A DNA stretch of 64,000 bases, from the NCBI RefSeq assembly GCF_036867415.1, contig NZ_JBAJHU010000002.1, positions 372,001 through 436,000 of the forward strand, read 5' to 3'. The notes below the pieces were generated by a model. The model was given only the letters and a program-made list of their open reading frames with translations, was not told the DNA's origin and did no database searches. Source of the stretch: Rossellomorea sp036867415. GTDB taxonomy: Bacteria; Bacillota; Bacilli; Bacillales; Bacillaceae_B. Both the position numbers and the translations under genes were made by a program. Shown piece after piece: positions 34,146 through 42,936 of this stretch. How positions within the stretch are numbered: the stretch's first letter is position 1; the number at the start of each line of letters is the position of its first letter.

Positions 34146-34886
34146 CTAAATCCCCCTTCCGCCATCTACATTTAACACAGAGCCTGTTACAATAGCCGCT
34201 TCTTTCGAACACAAGTATACAAGGGAACTCGCAATATCGATGGGCTTTATTAATCTGCCTAATGGTACACTTTTTTTGAAAATACTTTCTTTTGTACTTT
34301 CAATATCTGCATCCCTGGAAGAGAACTGAGACAACATATTTGTATCAGCCGGCCCAGGGTTGACCACATTCACCCGAATACCGTGCTCTGCCAATTCAAT
34401 GGCGAGAGCCTGTGAAAATGAGACACCTGCTCCTTTCGAGGCAATATACGCATTCAAACCCGGCCTTGGCCGTACCATGGAAATGGATGCGATATTTACG
34501 ATAACGCCTTCTCCCTGGTTCTTCATGTATGGAACCACCTCACGGCATGTGAGGAACAGGGAAGTGGCATTTACACTGATTATTTTCTCCCAATCTTTCA
34601 GACTCACTTCTTCAATCGGCGTGGCTGATTGTGCTATACCCGCCATATTGATGAGACCGTCTATACGACCAAAGGTTTGATTCGCCTTTGTAAATACCTT
34701 TACGACGTCCTGTTCATTTGTTAAATCCGCTGCAATTGGTACAAGACGTTCGCTTTCTTCTAATTGATCTATATTCAAATCAACCGCTGCGACATAAGCA
34801 CCTTCCTCTAAAAACCGTTTGCAGGTTTCTTTTCCCATGCCTCCTGTGGCACCAGTTATGACGAATACTTCATCTTGTAATCTCAT
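34146..34886 (-). CDS. Short-chain dehydrogenase/reductase
   Basis: The 246-residue classical SDR has the cofactor motif TGATGGMGKE (11-20), NMAG (80-83) and the catalytic set Ser134, Tyr147 and Lys151 (YIASK), with a C-terminal VNVDGGRGI. Asp36 at the end of the second strand (AAVDLN) favours NAD. It oxidises an alcohol or reduces a ketone; in the operon it is the candidate for pantoate 4-dehydrogenase. Its start overlaps the preceding gene's stop (ATGA), so the two are translationally coupled. Confidence 0.9.
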   Translation of the reverse strand: MRLQDEVFVITGATGGMGKETCKRFLEEGAYVAAVDLNIDQLEESERLVPIAADLTNEQDVVKVFTKANQTFGRIDGLINMAGIAQSATPIEEVSLKDWEKIISVNATSLFLTCREVVPYMKNQGEGVIVNIASISMVRPRPGLNAYIASKGAGVSFSQALAIELAEHGIRVNVVNPGPADTNMLSQFSSRDADIESTKESIFKKSVPLGRLIKPIDIASSLVYLCSKEAAIVTGSVLNVDGGRGI

Positions 34887-35977
34887 AGTTTATCAACCTT
34901 CTCTCTCAGAAGTTTCTGGTGTATTGCATCGCAAATCGCTGTACCCATTTCACTGGTAGTCGAGGTACCCCCAAGATCAGGGGTGCGGACTTCTCTGCTC
35001 AAAAGCACTTGTTCAATGGACTCTACTATCAATGCCCCGAGGTCCTCTCTGCCCAAGTATTCAAGCATCAGAGCAGCTGACCAGATTTGAGCAATCGGAT
35101 TTGCGATTCCCTTACCAGCAATATCAGGTGCAGATCCGTGGACAGGTTCAAACATAGAAGGAAAATCACCCTCAGGATTAATGTTGGCCGAAGGTGACAG
35201 CCCCAGGCCGCCTACAACCGCTGAACCTAGATCACTCAGAATATCCCCAAACAAATTAGAAGCCACTACCACATCGAACTCTGCAGGTTTTGAAACAAAA
35301 TACGCGGCAAGAGCATCAATATAATAGCTTTCTAATGATATAGATGAATAATTTCCACTTACCTCGTCTACTACCTCATCCCAAAGTTTCATCGAATGGA
35401 TGATGGCATTTGATTTAGTGGCACTCGTTACTTTCCTTTTCCCGTGTTTTTCGGCATACTCGAATGCGTAATTCGCACATTTAGCTGTTCCCAATCTCGT
35501 TATGATTGTATTTTGAACCGCGATTTCTTCTTCTGCGCCGTGATACAACCTGCCGCCGCTATTTGAATATTCACCTTCTGCATTTTCACGGATAATCACA
35601 AAATCGATATCATGACCGTTTTTCAATGGAGAGGAAACGCCCTTAAGCAGCTTTACAGGGCGGAAGTTGATGTATTGCTGAAGTTGTTTACGGATCGGCA
35701 TGATCAACTGCCAAATGGTCACTTCATCCGAAACACGGTGATCCCCAATCGCCCCAAATAGAATTGCATCATATTCCTTCAGTTTTTCAAGCCCATTTGG
35801 CGGCATGATATGTCCATGTTCTAAATAATACTCACTGCTCCAGTCAAACGTTTCAAACTCAATATTTAATGAAGAATCCAACTTTTTTAGAAGTTCTAAT
35901 ACTTTTATTGCCTCATTGACTACCTCCGGACCGATCCCATCACCAGGCAGAACAGCAATTTGATAACCAGAATTCAT
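34883..35977 (-). CDS. Isocitrate/isopropylmalate-type beta-decarboxylating dehydrogenase
   Basis: The 364-residue protein belongs to the IPMDH/tartrate dehydrogenase/D-malate dehydrogenase family: LPGDGIGPEV at the start, IIRENAEGEYSNSGG in the substrate loop, SKSNAI-type ATKSNAI, and FEPVHGSAPDIAGKGIANP in the NAD site. Such enzymes oxidise a D-2-hydroxyacid with a carboxylate on the next carbon and release CO2. The closest remembered relatives are tartrate/D-malate dehydrogenases. In this operon it could be dimethylmalate dehydrogenase giving 2-oxoisovalerate. leuB neighbours are absent. ATG 35977 follows GGAGGG. Confidence 0.87.
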   Translation of the reverse strand: MNSGYQIAVLPGDGIGPEVVNEAIKVLELLKKLDSSLNIEFETFDWSSEYYLEHGHIMPPNGLEKLKEYDAILFGAIGDHRVSDEVTIWQLIMPIRKQLQQYINFRPVKLLKGVSSPLKNGHDIDFVIIRENAEGEYSNSGGRLYHGAEEEIAVQNTIITRLGTAKCANYAFEYAEKHGKRKVTSATKSNAIIHSMKLWDEVVDEVSGNYSSISLESYYIDALAAYFVSKPAEFDVVVASNLFGDILSDLGSAVVGGLGLSPSANINPEGDFPSMFEPVHGSAPDIAGKGIANPIAQIWSAALMLEYLGREDLGALIVESIEQVLLSREVRTPDLGGTSTTSEMGTAICDAIHQKLLREKVDKL

Positions 35978-36044
35978 TTATGATAGCCCTCCAAACGTAT
36001 TTGATCTTTACCTCAATATAAGGAGCTTTCATAATGATACATGC

Positions 36045-36992
36045 CTATACCCTTGCACCATTGTTTGAATAGCCATTTTCAATAACCTTGATCAACTGTG
36101 TAATCATCTTGTTGCAAGGTGTTGGAATAGAAAGCATTTCACCATATTTTACAATTGCTCCGTTTATCACATCTATCTCAGTCTTTCTTTTATTTAATAC
36201 ATCTGTAAGCATCGAAGATTTGTTTTCCCCGATTTTAGTCAGCCCCAATTCAATGCATTCTTTTACCGGATCATCATATAAAAGGGTAATCCCTTGCGCT
36301 TTAGCGACACTCAAGGCTTCCTCCACTAAGTCTCCTACTATTTCCTGCCCATCCTTACTGAGTACAACATCACCATTTTTCAACCTGGTCACGGCTGTTA
36401 GGCCATTGTAGGCAACGTTTAGTAGTAATTTACTCCAGATGATAGATTGTACGTCATCCACTACATAGGTTTGTAACCCGCTCTGAGTAAACATATCAGC
36501 AACCTTTTCAAGCTTTAAAGATTTTGTTTGTTTGTCAGAATACCCAATGAAGGTATCTCCCCAGGCACGGTGGGCAATAACCCCATCCTCTACTACCCCC
36601 GCACCTGAATGGGTACCACCCGCCGCTATCTCATGATTGGGAAGCAGTTTTTGCAAAACCTCCAAGTTCCCTACACCGTTTTGCAGTGTCAGTACTACGG
36701 TATTTTTGGTTATTGTATGCAATACCTTTTCCATTACCTGCTCGGTTACAAATGTTTTCACTAATATGATGATAAGATCATATTCATCGTCAAGCTGTTC
36801 AGGTTCGGTTATGACAGGTAGTTTCATCTTAGAAATAGTCCCATCTCTTTCGATGATCCGCAGGCCGTTCTCCCTAATCTGGTTGATATGATTATTTGTT
36901 CTATTAAAAAGAGTAATATCGGAGTTTGATTGCTTTAACTTACCTGCAAAAAGAGAACCCATCGCCCCTGAACCTATTACCAACGTTTTCAA
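36045..36992 (-). CDS. Ketopantoate reductase family protein (PanE-like)
   Basis: The 315-residue protein starts at TTG 36992 after AGGTGAT. The Rossmann motif GSGAMGSLFAG (7-17), LQNGVGN (103-109), KLLLNVAYNGLTA with catalytic Lys188 and Asn192, and SSMLTDVLNKRKTEID are all those of 2-dehydropantoate 2-reductases. PanE makes D-pantoate from ketopantoate with NADPH in pantothenate synthesis. No panB, panC or panD is near; instead the gene sits in a catabolic TRAP operon. It may link ketopantoate to the proposed pantoate route, or act on another 2-oxo/2-hydroxyacid. Confidence 0.87.
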   Translation of the reverse strand: MKTLVIGSGAMGSLFAGKLKQSNSDITLFNRTNNHINQIRENGLRIIERDGTISKMKLPVITEPEQLDDEYDLIIILVKTFVTEQVMEKVLHTITKNTVVLTLQNGVGNLEVLQKLLPNHEIAAGGTHSGAGVVEDGVIAHRAWGDTFIGYSDKQTKSLKLEKVADMFTQSGLQTYVVDDVQSIIWSKLLLNVAYNGLTAVTRLKNGDVVLSKDGQEIVGDLVEEALSVAKAQGITLLYDDPVKECIELGLTKIGENKSSMLTDVLNKRKTEIDVINGAIVKYGEMLSIPTPCNKMITQLIKVIENGYSNNGARV

Positions 36993-37027
36993 ACGCTATC
37001 ACCTGCCCTTTTCAGCTATTGTTCACT

Positions 37028-38362
37028 CTATTCAATCATTAATTCAGGCAGCCACGTAACTACTTCAGGAAACATCATAAGTATAAGAATGACAAAGAGT
37101 TGAAGTGCGATAAATGGCACAACTCCCTTGTAAATATGAGAGGTTTTCACCTCCGGCGGCGCCACTCCCTTTAAATAGAAGATGGACAGTGCAAATGGAG
37201 GACTTAAAAAACCTGTTTGCATGACCACCATAACAACTAAGGCAAACCATAGCGGGTCATATCCCAACCCTGCAGCAATCGGAGAAATAATTGGAACTGC
37301 TATCATGATTACCGCAATTTCGTCAAGGAACATGCCCATTAAGAAAATAATGGCGAGAATAGCCAAGATGATACCCCAATCTGGAAATGGCAGGCTTACC
37401 AGTAAATTTTCAACTACTTTGTTCCCTCCCAATCTAGTAAACACAATCGTGAAGAATCCGGCGCATATTAAGATCAGGAATGTCATAGCCGATACTGTCG
37501 CAGTCCGATATACTGATTCTTTTAAATCTTTAAATGTTAGCTTCTTATAAGCAGCTGCAAGCAATAGAGAAGCTAATGCTCCGATCCCGGCTGCTTCTGT
37601 CGGGGAAGCAATGCCGAAGAAAATGGTACCAAGTACGGCTAGCATTAATAACCCAACCGGCAACACAGATGTAGAGATAAGATAAATCTTTTTCGATAAC
37701 GGAACATTCACTTCTGATTTTGGAAGGGGCGGTCCATCCTCAGGCTTTATGTAACAATGGATGATAATATAGATGGAATATACCAAAGATAGCAGCAACC
37801 CTGGAATAACCGCTCCCATGAATAGTTTTCCTACAGAAATCCCGGCTACAGGGCCATATATCAGAATAATGACGCTCGGAGGAATAAGTACCCCCAGTGT
37901 GCCCCCTGCCGTGATAGAACCTGTTGCAAGCGGGATACTATATTTATGTTTTAACATGGCGGGCAGTGCCAGGAGGCCCATCGTCACTACAGATGCATTG
38001 ATCACCCCTGTTGCAGCTGCAAAAATAGTGGATGTGATGACTGTGGTAACAGCCAATCCGCCGGGCAGTCTCCCCAGAATCACATGCATGGCATCGAATA
38101 ACCGTGTGGCTAAACCGGATTTTTCAATGACTACACCCATAAACACAAACAACGGAACTGCAACCAATAAATACTCACTAAAGGTTCCATACACTTTGAA
38201 CATGGAGAAATTAATCGCTTCCGGACCAATGAATATCAACCCGAAGATTGTTGCAATACCACCTAGAACAAATGCCACCGGATATCCCAAGATCAGGAAA
38301 CAAACCATACATACAACCATTAACATCGTTATGAAATAGGGATTTGAGAGCAGCAGACTCAT
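37028..38362 (-). CDS. TRAP transporter large permease subunit (DctM family), second system
   Basis: This 444-residue membrane protein has about 12 segments with LVAVPLFVFMGVVIEKSG, GTLGVLIPPSVIILIYG, IASPTEAAGIGA and TGFLSPPFALSIFY. It is the sodium-coupled transport subunit. Its ATG overlaps the small-subunit stop (ATGA). It differs clearly from the first TRAP permease at 19960, so the two systems probably serve different acids. Confidence 0.92.
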   Translation of the reverse strand: MSLLLSNPYFITMLMVVCMVCFLILGYPVAFVLGGIATIFGLIFIGPEAINFSMFKVYGTFSEYLLVAVPLFVFMGVVIEKSGLATRLFDAMHVILGRLPGGLAVTTVITSTIFAAATGVINASVVTMGLLALPAMLKHKYSIPLATGSITAGGTLGVLIPPSVIILIYGPVAGISVGKLFMGAVIPGLLLSLVYSIYIIIHCYIKPEDGPPLPKSEVNVPLSKKIYLISTSVLPVGLLMLAVLGTIFFGIASPTEAAGIGALASLLLAAAYKKLTFKDLKESVYRTATVSAMTFLILICAGFFTIVFTRLGGNKVVENLLVSLPFPDWGIILAILAIIFLMGMFLDEIAVIMIAVPIISPIAAGLGYDPLWFALVVMVVMQTGFLSPPFALSIFYLKGVAPPEVKTSHIYKGVVPFIALQLFVILILMMFPEVVTWLPELMIE

Positions 38363-38877
38363 ATGGCATCCTCCCCCTTAACCAACCGAATAATATCATT
38401 CAAGAAATCCAATATCCCTTGTACGACCAGGAGTATGACTCCAGCTAGTATCCATGCTTTAAATGGCCAAATTAAAGGAAGCCAGCTGCCATATGAACTT
38501 CTTTCACCCGTTTCAAATGAATGAAGTACATTTGGCATCATTACTTTAATCAATAAAAACCACATCGGGAAAAAGAATACTAAGGTAAAAATAATTGAAA
38601 GAATCAACTGGGTTTTCTTTGAAAACTTATTATAAAATATGTCGATATTAACATGACTTTTTATTTGAAGGGTGTAGGCCATAGCCATCATGATCAGAAA
38701 GCTGGAAAGAAAATAAGACACTTCATAACTCCATCCGTTTGAGTGATTAAAGACGTATCGAGAGACTACTTCATAGGTGATGACCAAGATTAAGACGATT
38801 ACGGCCCAAGCGGAAATTTTGGCAACTTTCTCATTGAAAGATTCAATTCCCCCACAAATTTTTTTGAAATATTCCAT
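38359..38877 (-). CDS. TRAP transporter small permease subunit (DctQ family), second system
   Basis: The 172-residue protein has four membrane segments and the DctQ pattern RYVFNHSNGWSYEVSYFLSSFLIMMAMAYTL. It pairs with the large subunit encoded next. A hairpin in the gap upstream separates it from the binding-protein gene. Confidence 0.88.
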   Translation of the reverse strand: MEYFKKICGGIESFNEKVAKISAWAVIVLILVITYEVVSRYVFNHSNGWSYEVSYFLSSFLIMMAMAYTLQIKSHVNIDIFYNKFSKKTQLILSIIFTLVFFFPMWFLLIKVMMPNVLHSFETGERSSYGSWLPLIWPFKAWILAGVILLVVQGILDFLNDIIRLVKGEDAI

Positions 38878-38895
38878 TGAGCTAACCCCTTTATT

Positions 38896-38938
38896 AAAAA
38901 GTAAGAGAGCAGGATTCTGGTATCCCCGCCGCTCTTAC
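38896..38938 (-). terminator. Attenuator after the second binding-protein gene
   Basis: GTAAGAGAGCAGG (38901-38913) pairs with CCGCCGCTCTTAC (38926-38938), strongest at the GTAAGAG/CTCTTAC base. On the minus strand it is followed by TTTTTAAT. The same arrangement is seen after the first TRAP binding-protein gene. Confidence 0.6.
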
Positions 38939-38950
38939 CCATCTTTTTTA

Positions 38951-40042
38951 TTACTCTGTCTCTGGCATCATTAAATCTCTGAATTCAGTGTATCGTTCTC
39001 TGTATTCCTTAATAGAATCCCACGTTTCTTTATACGTTCCGCCCAATTCCTCTGATTGACTGTCTAAGTATTTAATCGTTTCTTGCTGCAGTTTCTGTTG
39101 AGTTTCTTCATCCACTTTTACTGGTTTCGCTCCTTTTTCTAAGAAGTAGTCATTCGCTTCCATACTCTCATGTTGATCTCGTGTATAGCTCCATAAAGTG
39201 GTTGCTTTTGCAGTTGTTAAGACAATTTCTTTCAAATCTTCCGGTAACTCGTTCCAGGAATCTTTGTTTATTCCTAAATAATACATTGTCGTCGGCTGGT
39301 GCATCCCCGGTCCAGTATAATACTCAGCAACCTCATCAAATCCTAAATCCTTGTCAATGTTAGGAGTAGCAAATTCCGCTGCATCAATGACCCCTCTTTC
39401 CAGACCCGAGTATACTTCTCCGGCCGGAGTGGATGTAACCGAAACTCCACTATTCTTAAGAATTTCTCCCCACCAGCCAGCCGTTCGGTATTTCACACCT
39501 TGCCAGTCTTCGAGATTGGACATTTCTTTATTGGACCATGCAAGTGTTTCAGGACCGGTAAATCCTAAAGGGACCACTTGGATGTTTAAATCTGCTTCAT
39601 CATACATTTTCTGCCAAAGTTCCAATCCTCCACCTTCATATACCCAGCCGAGCCTTAGACTTTCATCCATTAACATCGGGATCGAAGTGAAGAAAGGAGC
39701 TGCCGGCATTTTCCCAAGCCACATATTTGTTGCAGCATGATAAGCATCGATAGTTTTCATATTAGCTGCATCCATTACTTCTCCTCCACCCATTAATTCA
39801 CCAGCGGCATTCACTTCAATTTCGAGTCTTCCTCCTGAAGCTTTCTTTACATCTTCAGCCCACTTTTGGGGAATTTCCTGCAAAAACATGGACTCTGGCC
39901 ATGCTGTAGCCAGCTGCCATTTCACTTTCTTTGCTTTCGCACCCGATTCCCCATCCAAAGACGATACATCAACTTGCTGACATGCAGCCAAACCAAGAAC
40001 TAACATTACCGAAATAAGCAAAACTGAAATTCGTTTGATCAT
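38951..40042 (-). CDS. TRAP transporter substrate-binding lipoprotein (DctP family), second system
   Basis: I start at ATG 40042 after GGAGGG, giving 363 residues; the frame to 40072 translates the ribosome site. The lipobox is VLGLAACQQ. The body reads ATAWPESMFLQEIPQKWAEDV, then the substrate Arg region WQGVKYRTAGWWGEIL and GEVYSGLERGVIDAAEFA. This resembles the DctP branch that binds 2-oxo or 2-hydroxy monocarboxylates rather than C4-dicarboxylates; that placing is from memory. It delivers the substrate of the catabolic operon. Confidence 0.88.
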   Translation of the reverse strand: MIKRISVLLISVMLVLGLAACQQVDVSSLDGESGAKAKKVKWQLATAWPESMFLQEIPQKWAEDVKKASGGRLEIEVNAAGELMGGGEVMDAANMKTIDAYHAATNMWLGKMPAAPFFTSIPMLMDESLRLGWVYEGGGLELWQKMYDEADLNIQVVPLGFTGPETLAWSNKEMSNLEDWQGVKYRTAGWWGEILKNSGVSVTSTPAGEVYSGLERGVIDAAEFATPNIDKDLGFDEVAEYYTGPGMHQPTTMYYLGINKDSWNELPEDLKEIVLTTAKATTLWSYTRDQHESMEANDYFLEKGAKPVKVDEETQQKLQQETIKYLDSQSEELGGTYKETWDSIKEYRERYTEFRDLMMPETE

Positions 40043-40149
40043 TGATATTCCCTCCGTTTTTTGAATTTCCAAGGAAAAACATCTAAATCAATCTTGGATC
40101 CATTAAACAAATCTAGTTTAAAGAATAGAGCAATGGTATTTCTAACTGA

Positions 40150-40163
40150 TTAAAGCGCTTACA
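40150..40163 (-). promoter_or_regulatory. CcpA cre box before the second TRAP operon
   Basis: Minus-strand TGTAAGCGCTTTAA matches TGWAANCGNTNWCA at all but one position. It lies about 110 bp upstream of the binding-protein gene in the 200-bp gap after the GntR gene, implying catabolite repression of the structural genes. Confidence 0.65.
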
Positions 40164-40245
40164 AAAGGTTATAATAAAATAAAATAATCATTTCTGATTC
40201 TAAGTAAGCTGGTTGATAGAGTTGTAGAAATATGTATCGTCTGGT

Positions 40246-40950
40246 TTACATAGAATCTCCTTCGGCTAACTTAGCTGAAAATACCTTTTCAGGGAGTTCG
40301 AGATGCGAATACATGCCCCCGGAAGCATCCGCTCCGTTACCATCAATAATATGATGGTAAATCATTTCATGTTCTATAAAGACTTTTTCGATCACTCCTG
40401 GAATCCGGAAAAATTTAGAAACCTCTTTACGGTAACTATCAATGAGAAGCATAATGATTTTCTGAAGTACAGGATTGTTTGAAGCTCTTGCAATCGCAAT
40501 GTGAAATTCCAAATCCCACTGACCAAACGTCTCGATGTCATCAAAACTTACTTTCATACCGTCGATGGTTCTTTTTAACTCTGATACATCCTCAGGTGTT
40601 TTGCGTTTTGCTGCTAAAAAACTAGTTTCTCTTTCAATAATTTGTCTGGCTTCCACAATCGAGCGGAGATTATTAATATCATGAAAAATCAGTGATGAAA
40701 ACTCAGATGAGATATCACTCCTGCCTTCTACCTTATTAAGGTACGTCCCTTTCCCTTGACGAAAACTTATAATTCCAATCGCCGACAATTTCGTAAGTGC
40801 TTCCCTTAAAGCGATCAAACTAACTTGATAATAATTTGACATCTCTTTTTGAGAGGGCAGCTTCTCACCATACGTATATTTCCCCTCTTTGACATCCTTC
40901 ATAAAATCATGAACGATATGATCAACCAAAGATTTACGTTTCACTTTCAT
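40246..40950 (-). CDS. GntR-family regulator, FadR/FCD subgroup
   Basis: ATG 40950 gives 234 residues; a GTG at 40962 touches the AAGGGGG site and is less likely. The winged helix reads GEKLPSQKEMSNYYQVS...REALTKLSAIGIISFRQGKGTYL; the FCD domain follows (about 85-225) with the ligand pattern DLEFHIAIA and HEMIYHHIID. It probably senses the imported acid and controls the downstream TRAP and dehydrogenase genes. A dyad lies just upstream. Confidence 0.87.
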   Translation of the reverse strand: MKVKRKSLVDHIVHDFMKDVKEGKYTYGEKLPSQKEMSNYYQVSLIALREALTKLSAIGIISFRQGKGTYLNKVEGRSDISSEFSSLIFHDINNLRSIVEARQIIERETSFLAAKRKTPEDVSELKRTIDGMKVSFDDIETFGQWDLEFHIAIARASNNPVLQKIIMLLIDSYRKEVSKFFRIPGVIEKVFIEHEMIYHHIIDGNGADASGGMYSHLELPEKVFSAKLAEGDSM

Positions 40951-40978
40951 ATTGTTTTTCACCCCCTTTTTAACTCTT

Positions 40979-40993
40979 ATGTTAACTTAACAT
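40979..40993. promoter_or_regulatory. Candidate GntR operator
   Basis: ATGTTAA-C-TTAACAT is a perfect 7-bp dyad about 30 bp upstream of the GntR gene start, a suitable place for autoregulation. No second copy was found before the binding-protein gene. In the long gap 40994-42194 I find only the hydrolase relic and a repeat. Confidence 0.45.
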
Positions 40994-41489
40994 ATGAAGA
41001 CTTCATGGTTATTATTACATATTCGTTACTAGTTTTCAAACTATTCTTAATTATTTGTTTTCTTGGCGGAATTGTTATATAGCAAATAATTATATTAATC
41101 TAATCTTTTGAATAAGTGCTAACGTGCTCTTCTTTGACTAATAATCTAGTTGATTAGAAAATAGACCTATTAATACATGCATTTATCAATAAACACGGTA
41201 GAGTAGAGAAAAGCAGCCCTATTCTTGTAAACTGAAAACGAATATTATTTCGATATAAGTTATAAAAGTTATCCTAAGCCATAAAAACAGGAAGTCCCCA
41301 TTAGTAGGAGCTTCCCGCTTTATACCCTGTAACCCATTAACCCTTTCCAACTGTGCCTGTACTCTTGAATGACTGCCCCGCCCCTCAACTTATACAATGT
41401 AATTACTTAATCTATAATTTCCTAAATGAATGCCATTATGGCAAATATACTATTAGAAATTCATTGACTACAATTTTGGGTGTACCGCC

Positions 41490-41715
41490 ATGAAAGCATA
41501 TATCAAAGTGGAAGTCGGGAATCGAATTATTTGTGGAGGATATCGGCATCGTGAGCCTGTTGTCTTTATTCCGGAGTTCACCTTTACGACTGAAGTCTTT
41601 TCCGAGCAGATCAAACATTTTTTTAAAAACCCACCGGACGATTGTGATCGATCCAAGAAGTTACGGCTGATCCAACATTACGGTTCATGGGAATGATTAT
41701 TTGCGAGATGAGGTC
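41490..41715 (+). pseudogene. Relic of the 5' part of an alpha/beta hydrolase gene
   Basis: MKAYIKVEVGNRII..., then EPVVFIPEFTFTTEVFSEQIKHF, matches the start of the intact hydrolase at 45637-46449 (MKTYIEVEPGIELF...EPIVFIPGFTFTTEVFSEQVKHF). The similarity continues at DNA level, out of phase, through GATTGTGATCGATCC and GGTTCATGGGAATGA to about 41715. There it stops at GGGACA-type repeat DNA (41711-41768). The nucleophile and everything after are missing. Confidence 0.8.
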
Positions 41716-42194
41716 CCTGTGCCACAACCCTTTATGTTTAAGGATCAAGTTCACAGGTACACTGTCCCGACTTCTCAAAATCAAAGTTTTAAAGAATCGT
41801 ATATTCACATGGGTAATTTTTCTTATATAAAGTATAATGATCTCATATACTTGTAATCTAATTGTGGTTTTTTACTAGGAATGTTACGCGAAGTTTAATG
41901 ATTCAGTGTGGCGTTTTCTTGGGACATATAACAGCAGCGTTTTCATTTTCATTTGGTTTTTTCTTTTACTTTTTGCAAGGTTTTGAGGGTTTTTACGGTC
42001 CCGAGAATACAAGAATCGTCATATCTCTGTTTTTTAATTGGCGTTATCAATTTATATAGAGAGTTTCGGGATCTAACCAAGGACAAATCTGATAATTAAT
42101 TCTTTCAGGTGAAGTGTATTGGGACAGTCTCTCTAAATCTAATCATACTTATTTCCTTAGTTAAAGCCTTTCGGAAAGGAGGCATCCAGCCCTT

Positions 42195-42452
42195 ATGAAG
42201 AACAAGATAAATGAAAAGGCATTCATTTCTTTCGTTTTAGGTGTTGTTTCATTATTCCTTATTCAAATTGGACTCCTAGTAGGAATTATAGGAGTGGTGA
42301 TCGCAAAACGGAGTTTAAACGAAATCAGATCACGCCATGAAAGTGGCAGAAGTTTCGCCATAGCAGGGTTGATTATCAACATACTGGGGATTGTTATCCA
42401 GTCTATTCTACTAATAGCTGGTTTAATTGGATATACAGCATTATTCTTTTAG
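42195..42452 (+). CDS. Small two-helix membrane protein, DUF4190-like
   Basis: The 85-residue protein has two long hydrophobic segments (about 9-36 and 53-84) separated by a basic loop AKRSLNEIRSRHESGRSFAIAG, the DUF4190 pattern. ATG 42195 follows AAAGGAGG at a rather long 12-base distance. Function unknown. It stands alone, and a repeat-derived terminator overlaps its stop codon. Confidence 0.72.
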   Translation: MKNKINEKAFISFVLGVVSLFLIQIGLLVGIIGVVIAKRSLNEIRSRHESGRSFAIAGLIINILGIVIQSILLIAGLIGYTALFF

Positions 42453-42471
42453 GGACACGGACCGTGTCCCT
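42451..42471 (+). terminator. GGGACA-type palindrome overlapping the stop codon
   Basis: AGGGACACGG (42451-42460) and CCGTGTCCCT (42462-42471) form a 10-bp perfect stem with a single loop base; the first A and G complete the TAG stop. It may end the transcript or simply be a short repeat copy. Confidence 0.55.
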
Positions 42472-42693
42472 TAAAACTGGTTTATGAAACATTCTAGGTA
42501 AATAGACTAAAACACCCTTCGGAAACAAATCCCTACTCTCCCTCTCTCATCTAATCTCATATATCAGATCTGCCCCACCTTTGCCATTTGTCATTTATCT
42601 GGGATAACAAATACAAAAGCGCCTGTCGTGCGCGACTTGAATAAACGGAACCTGTTGATTTCAATTCAATAAACTCTCCTCCGATTTATATCA

Positions 42694-42766
42694 GTTAAAC
42701 GATTGTTTAACCTTCTAACCGTCTTCCCCATTAGCAATAAAGGGTTTAAACCAAACGTTTGTTTAT
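42694..42766. repeat. Paired-palindrome element, copy C
   Basis: GTTAAACGATTGTTTAAC (42694-42711, one mismatch) and AAACCAAACGTTTGTTT (42748-42764) have centres 54 bp apart. It precedes the DUF3888 gene by about 170 bp. The rest of 42472-42890 shows no gene. Confidence 0.75.
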
Positions 42767-42892
42767 ACGTCAAGTTGAAAAGATCTATTGAAAAATACAA
42801 TGGAAGACTTCAGGGCCAAAATGAGGGAGTCAGTTACCCCGGCCCGGTTCCAAATGATTTACACTTCCTGTCTCCTTCTTCCAGTTGAATAA

Positions 42893-42934
42893 TATCAACT
42901 CCTTTACGAAACACTATTCGAAAAGGAGTTGATA
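42893..42934 (+). promoter_or_regulatory. Hairpin that buries the ribosome binding site of the DUF3888 gene
   Basis: TATCAACTCCTTT (42893-42905) pairs exactly with AAAGGAGTTGATA (42922-42934). One A-A mismatch further in, CGAA pairs with TTCG around a six-base loop. The whole Shine-Dalgarno sequence AAAGGAG lies in the stem and the ATG is two bases after it. In RNA this should block translation unless the stem is opened. Confidence 0.75.
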
Positions 42935-42936
42935 AA

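Noticed and set aside
41286..41322. Possible orphan terminator (GGAAG.../...CTTCC)
   Set aside because: The stem is short with mismatches and no gene ends there.
41862..42059. A 65-codon plus-strand hydrophobic frame
   Set aside because: GTG start without a ribosome site, very low-complexity Phe-rich product; not supported.
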